Under the pieces are notes generated by a model. The model saw only the letters and a list, made by a program, of their open reading frames with translations, had not been told where the DNA came from and ran no database searches. Below are positions 4,070-5,079 of a stretch of 5,079 bases of DNA, piece after piece (the stretch's first letter is position 1; each line of letters begins with the position of its first letter). The DNA is from an uncultured Dyadobacter sp. (GTDB taxonomy: Bacteria > Bacteroidota > Bacteroidia > Cytophagales > Spirosomataceae), in assembly GCA_946481035.1 (NCBI GenBank), contig CAMLNK010000402.1:1-5079 (forward strand), read 5' to 3'. The translations under genes were made by a program, and so were the position numbers.

Positions 4070-5079
4070 CTATTTGGAAGCGAAATCCGGCCGTTCGAAA
4101 ACTTCATTTACCGGCCGGGTTTCTATCCACCAGATTTCGTTGAGCGAAGGGTCGTAGTATTTTGCCAATTGGCCTTTGAGCAGCATTACCCGCTTGACAT
4201 CCCGTTTTTCGGGTATCAAATTACTGCTGGCGCCATAAACCTGCCGGAAGCCGTCGAGCAGATAGGGCTCGTTTTTCAATCGGGCCGGGTCGAAGGATTG
4301 AGCGTCTTTTACTTCTACATTACCCTTTACCAATGCGGCCGGCGGGGCGTCGCGGTGGAGTGGGAAGGTGAGGTAGGTGATTTCCGTAGAGAAGTTGCCC
4401 GGTCCCAAGTTCCTCTTTTCCTGGTTTTCGTTGAGGACATACGGATAGTTTTTGAATGCTTCATTGATCTCACGGGGAGTCGCTTTTTTACCATCGAGGA
4501 AGAGGTTCAAGTCGCCTTCATAACCTACGAGCCGCTTTTTGCGATCGAAAAATCCGCCTTTGTACAGCGTAATCACATCCTTTGACCATCTATGCGTATT
4601 GATGTAATCCACTCTCAGGTCCATTTCCTTTTGATGAGGTGCCAGATTTACGAACAGGTAGGCTTTGAGTTCTTCCCGGATGTTCGACGGGTCGTATCCG
4701 TCATAAAAGGGCTTGGTGTCTACTGAATAAAAGTGGTTTAACAATTCGGGCATGGAGCGCTTGCGTATAAAGTAAATTATGAAGCGTTCTCCGAAGTTAA
4801 ATCCACCGTGATATTCTTCGCTAACGTGGTAGCTCAGGTAATGCTCGGGATCTTCATACGTAATATCGTAGGTATGGCTGACGCCCTTTTCAGGCTTAAC
4901 GGGCAATTCGGCAAAGTAAAACCCGTCCTTGTCGGTTTTGATCGTTTTGATGTAGACGCCGTCGTGTGTCACTTCCAGTGGCAAGCCAACAATCGGTTCC
5001 CCGGTTTCATAGAGCAGGAGCCCGGCCATGTGCAGGAGATTTTTCGGCTTCCTTTTGCTAACCTCGACATTGCTTTTCC
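4070..5079 (-). CDS. Protein with N-terminal carboxypeptidase-regulatory-like domain and unrecognised C-terminal part; 5' end probably beyond window
   Basis: The frame is open from the stop at 4072-4070 to the right edge. An ATG at 5029-5027 would give 319 residues, but the 16 codons before it (KSNVEVSKRKPKNLLH) contain no stop, have a coding-like GC content and follow no ribosome site or promoter, so the true start may lie outside. From that Met, residues 2-60 read AGLLLYETGEPIVGLPLEV...TDKDGFYFAELPV, the beta-sandwich pattern of CarboxypepD_reg-like/transthyretin-type domains (GEPIVG turn, then T-D-K-D-G-F-Y-F). The remainder (about 85-319) I do not recognise: it is mixed, charged and aromatic, with no further membrane helix and no cysteine. 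A segment NLFLDGKKATPREINEAFKN (165-184) recalls the DGK-x-T short loops of plug-like domains, but this is weak. No signal peptide is visible because the N-terminus is missing. Location and function are unknown. It converges on the flavin oxidoreductase gene with a 13-bp gap and no terminator hairpin. Confidence 0.85.
   Translation of the reverse strand, partial: KSNVEVSKRKPKNLLHMAGLLLYETGEPIVGLPLEVTHDGVYIKTIKTDKDGFYFAELPVKPEKGVSHTYDITYEDPEHYLSYHVSEEYHGGFNFGERFIIYFIRKRSMPELLNHFYSVDTKPFYDGYDPSNIREELKAYLFVNLAPHQKEMDLRVDYINTHRWSKDVITLYKGGFFDRKKRLVGYEGDLNLFLDGKKATPREINEAFKNYPYVLNENQEKRNLGPGNFSTEITYLTFPLHRDAPPAALVKGNVEVKDAQSFDPARLKNEPYLLDGFRQVYGASSNLIPEKRDVKRVMLLKGQLAKYYDPSLNEIWWIETRPVNEVFERPDFASK

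Noticed and set aside
4037..4585. 182-codon plus-strand open frame overlapping the OYE 3' end and the right-hand gene
   Set aside because: It is antisense to the carboxypeptidase-regulatory-like protein, whose GEPIVG/TDKDG pattern supports the minus strand. No promoter or domain supports the plus frame.
1..5079. CRISPR array, transposon, tRNA, rRNA or phage genes
   Set aside because: No spaced repeats, transposase-like protein, terminal inverted repeats or structural RNA pattern was seen on either strand.

Overview
The window looks like chromosomal DNA of a Bacteroidota bacterium, probably a Cytophagales relative of Dyadobacter or Spirosoma. The evidence is moderate GC content, candidate promoters of the TTG-N20-TAnnTTTG type, start codons without Shine-Dalgarno sequences, and protein families typical of that group (HxlR next to an SDR, a short cAMP-independent Crp/Fnr protein, an OYE-type flavin reductase, a carboxypeptidase-regulatory-like domain). 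The genus is inference; no rRNA or marker gene is present.

Layout from left to right. (1) The 5' end of a membrane glycosyltransferase (GT39/ArnT-like) runs off the left edge on the minus strand. (2) An HxlR-family regulator (minus) is transcribed divergently from a classical short-chain dehydrogenase (plus). Their shared 99-bp intergenic region holds two overlapping candidate promoters and three copies of an ATGTTAGTAC-like half-site. (3) A Crp/Fnr-family regulator follows on plus, with its own candidate promoter. (4) A complete higBA toxin-antitoxin pair lies on minus, toxin first, behind a textbook promoter whose spacer is filled by an 18-bp perfect palindrome. (5) An Old Yellow Enzyme-type NAD(P)H:flavin oxidoreductase (plus) sits behind a perfect TAnnTTTG box. 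(6) A protein with an N-terminal carboxypeptidase-regulatory-like beta fold and an unrecognised C-terminal part (minus) converges on the OYE gene and stays open to the right edge.

How the parts may work together: the HxlR regulator has one N-terminal and one C-terminal cysteine, as in two-cysteine electrophile sensors of the family, and probably controls itself and the SDR. The SDR and OYE are both NAD(P)H-dependent reductases of carbonyl or activated-alkene compounds. A small reductive detoxification neighbourhood is therefore plausible, but no operon joins these genes. The higBA module looks like an independent insert between the Crp/Fnr gene and the OYE gene. I see no CRISPR array, transposase, tRNA, rRNA or phage gene, and no convincing undescribed multi-gene system. 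The best signals are the two operator/promoter regions and the unrecognised protein at the right end.
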